Part shown: piece by piece, positions 17,531 through 17,639 of the stretch
Position numbering within the stretch: the first letter of the stretch is position 1
Layout of the letters: each line of letters starts with the position of its first letter
Assembly (NCBI GenBank): GCA_011048585.1
Contig: DSDS01000181.1
Location: 1 to 17,639 of the forward strand
Direction of reading: 5' to 3'
From: Desulfurivibrio alkaliphilus
GTDB taxonomy: Bacteria; Desulfobacterota; Desulfobulbia; Desulfobulbales; Desulfurivibrionaceae
Length of the DNA: 17,639 bases
Notes under the pieces: model-generated
Told to the model about the DNA's origin: nothing
Databases searched by the model: none
Seen by the model: the letters and a program-made list of their open reading frames with translations, nothing else
Position numbers and translations under genes: made by a program

Positions 17531-17639
17531 CAGTTCATGATCTCCACGGCGGCGGCACTGATGGCTGCGGCATCGATTCCGGCCAGCTGCCGCAGCTTCT
17601 CCTGATCGCCGTGCTCCAGAAAACGATCGGGCAGGCCCA
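17530..17639 (-). CDS. dxs: 1-deoxy-D-xylulose-5-phosphate synthase (Dxs), C-terminal end only
   Basis: The last 35 codons and stop of a minus-strand gene entering from the right edge: GLPDRFLEHGDQEKLRQLAG then IDAAAISAAAVEIMN. GLPDRF(I/V/L)EHG followed by a Leu-rich helix and a G(L/I)DA turn is the conserved end of the transketolase C-terminal domain of Dxs. This enzyme condenses pyruvate and glyceraldehyde 3-phosphate in the first step of the MEP isoprenoid pathway. The catalytic part lies outside the window, so the assignment rests on this short tail only. Confidence 0.8.
   Translation of the reverse strand, partial: GLPDRFLEHGDQEKLRQLAGIDAAAISAAAVEIMN

Overview
The window is GC-rich and densely coded. 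Its mix of envelope proteins (Pal, Skp/OmpH), several c-di-GMP proteins, a sensor with a c-type heme motif and PpsR suggests a Gram-negative proteobacterium. A sulfate- or sulfur-metabolising Desulfobacterota (former Deltaproteobacteria) is my best guess. That assignment is inference from gene content and protein style, not from a marker gene. I see no rRNA, tRNA, CRISPR array, transposase or phage gene.

Layout, left to right. (1) 1-5733, minus strand: an ABC-F ATPase, dGTPase (dgt) and valyl-tRNA synthetase (valS, C-terminus cut off by the window edge), transcribed leftward, with dgt and valS only 2 nt apart. (2) 5797-10468: a c-di-GMP cluster. It holds a broken membrane sensor/diguanylate cyclase on the minus strand, a divergent HD-GYP-type protein, and a GAF-GGDEF-PilZ protein on the plus strand. 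(3) 10468-11319: a DUF362-family gene overlapping the GGDEF-PilZ stop codon and carrying two compensating frameshifts. (4) 11310-12143, minus: ppsR, the regulator of PEP synthase/PPDK, whose 3' end overlaps the DUF362 gene tail to tail. (5) 12289-12755, plus: a small, eroded chemoreceptor remnant. (6) 12778-15985, minus: an unrecognised 303-residue protein and an alpha-glucan (glycogen) phosphorylase. (7) 16239-17481, plus: pal and an ompH/skp-like periplasmic chaperone, separated by a good intrinsic terminator. (8) 17530-17639, minus: the last 35 codons of dxs.

How they fit together: the left block is housekeeping (translation, dNTP pools, ribosome-associated ABC-F). The middle block is a c-di-GMP synthesis/degradation/binding set in which the sensory membrane proteins are damaged while the cytoplasmic ones are intact. 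ppsR and glgP both concern central carbon and storage metabolism. pal and ompH serve the outer membrane.

The most notable feature is local gene decay: three damaged genes (sensor-DGC, DUF362, chemoreceptor) lie within about 7 kb between long intact genes. Some lesions are single-base (two lie in G homopolymers and could be sequencing errors), but at least two look like real internal deletions. I found no convincing wholly new system. The best candidates for follow-up are the GGDEF-PilZ fusion paired with a GYP-degenerate HD-GYP protein, and the unknown 303-residue protein.
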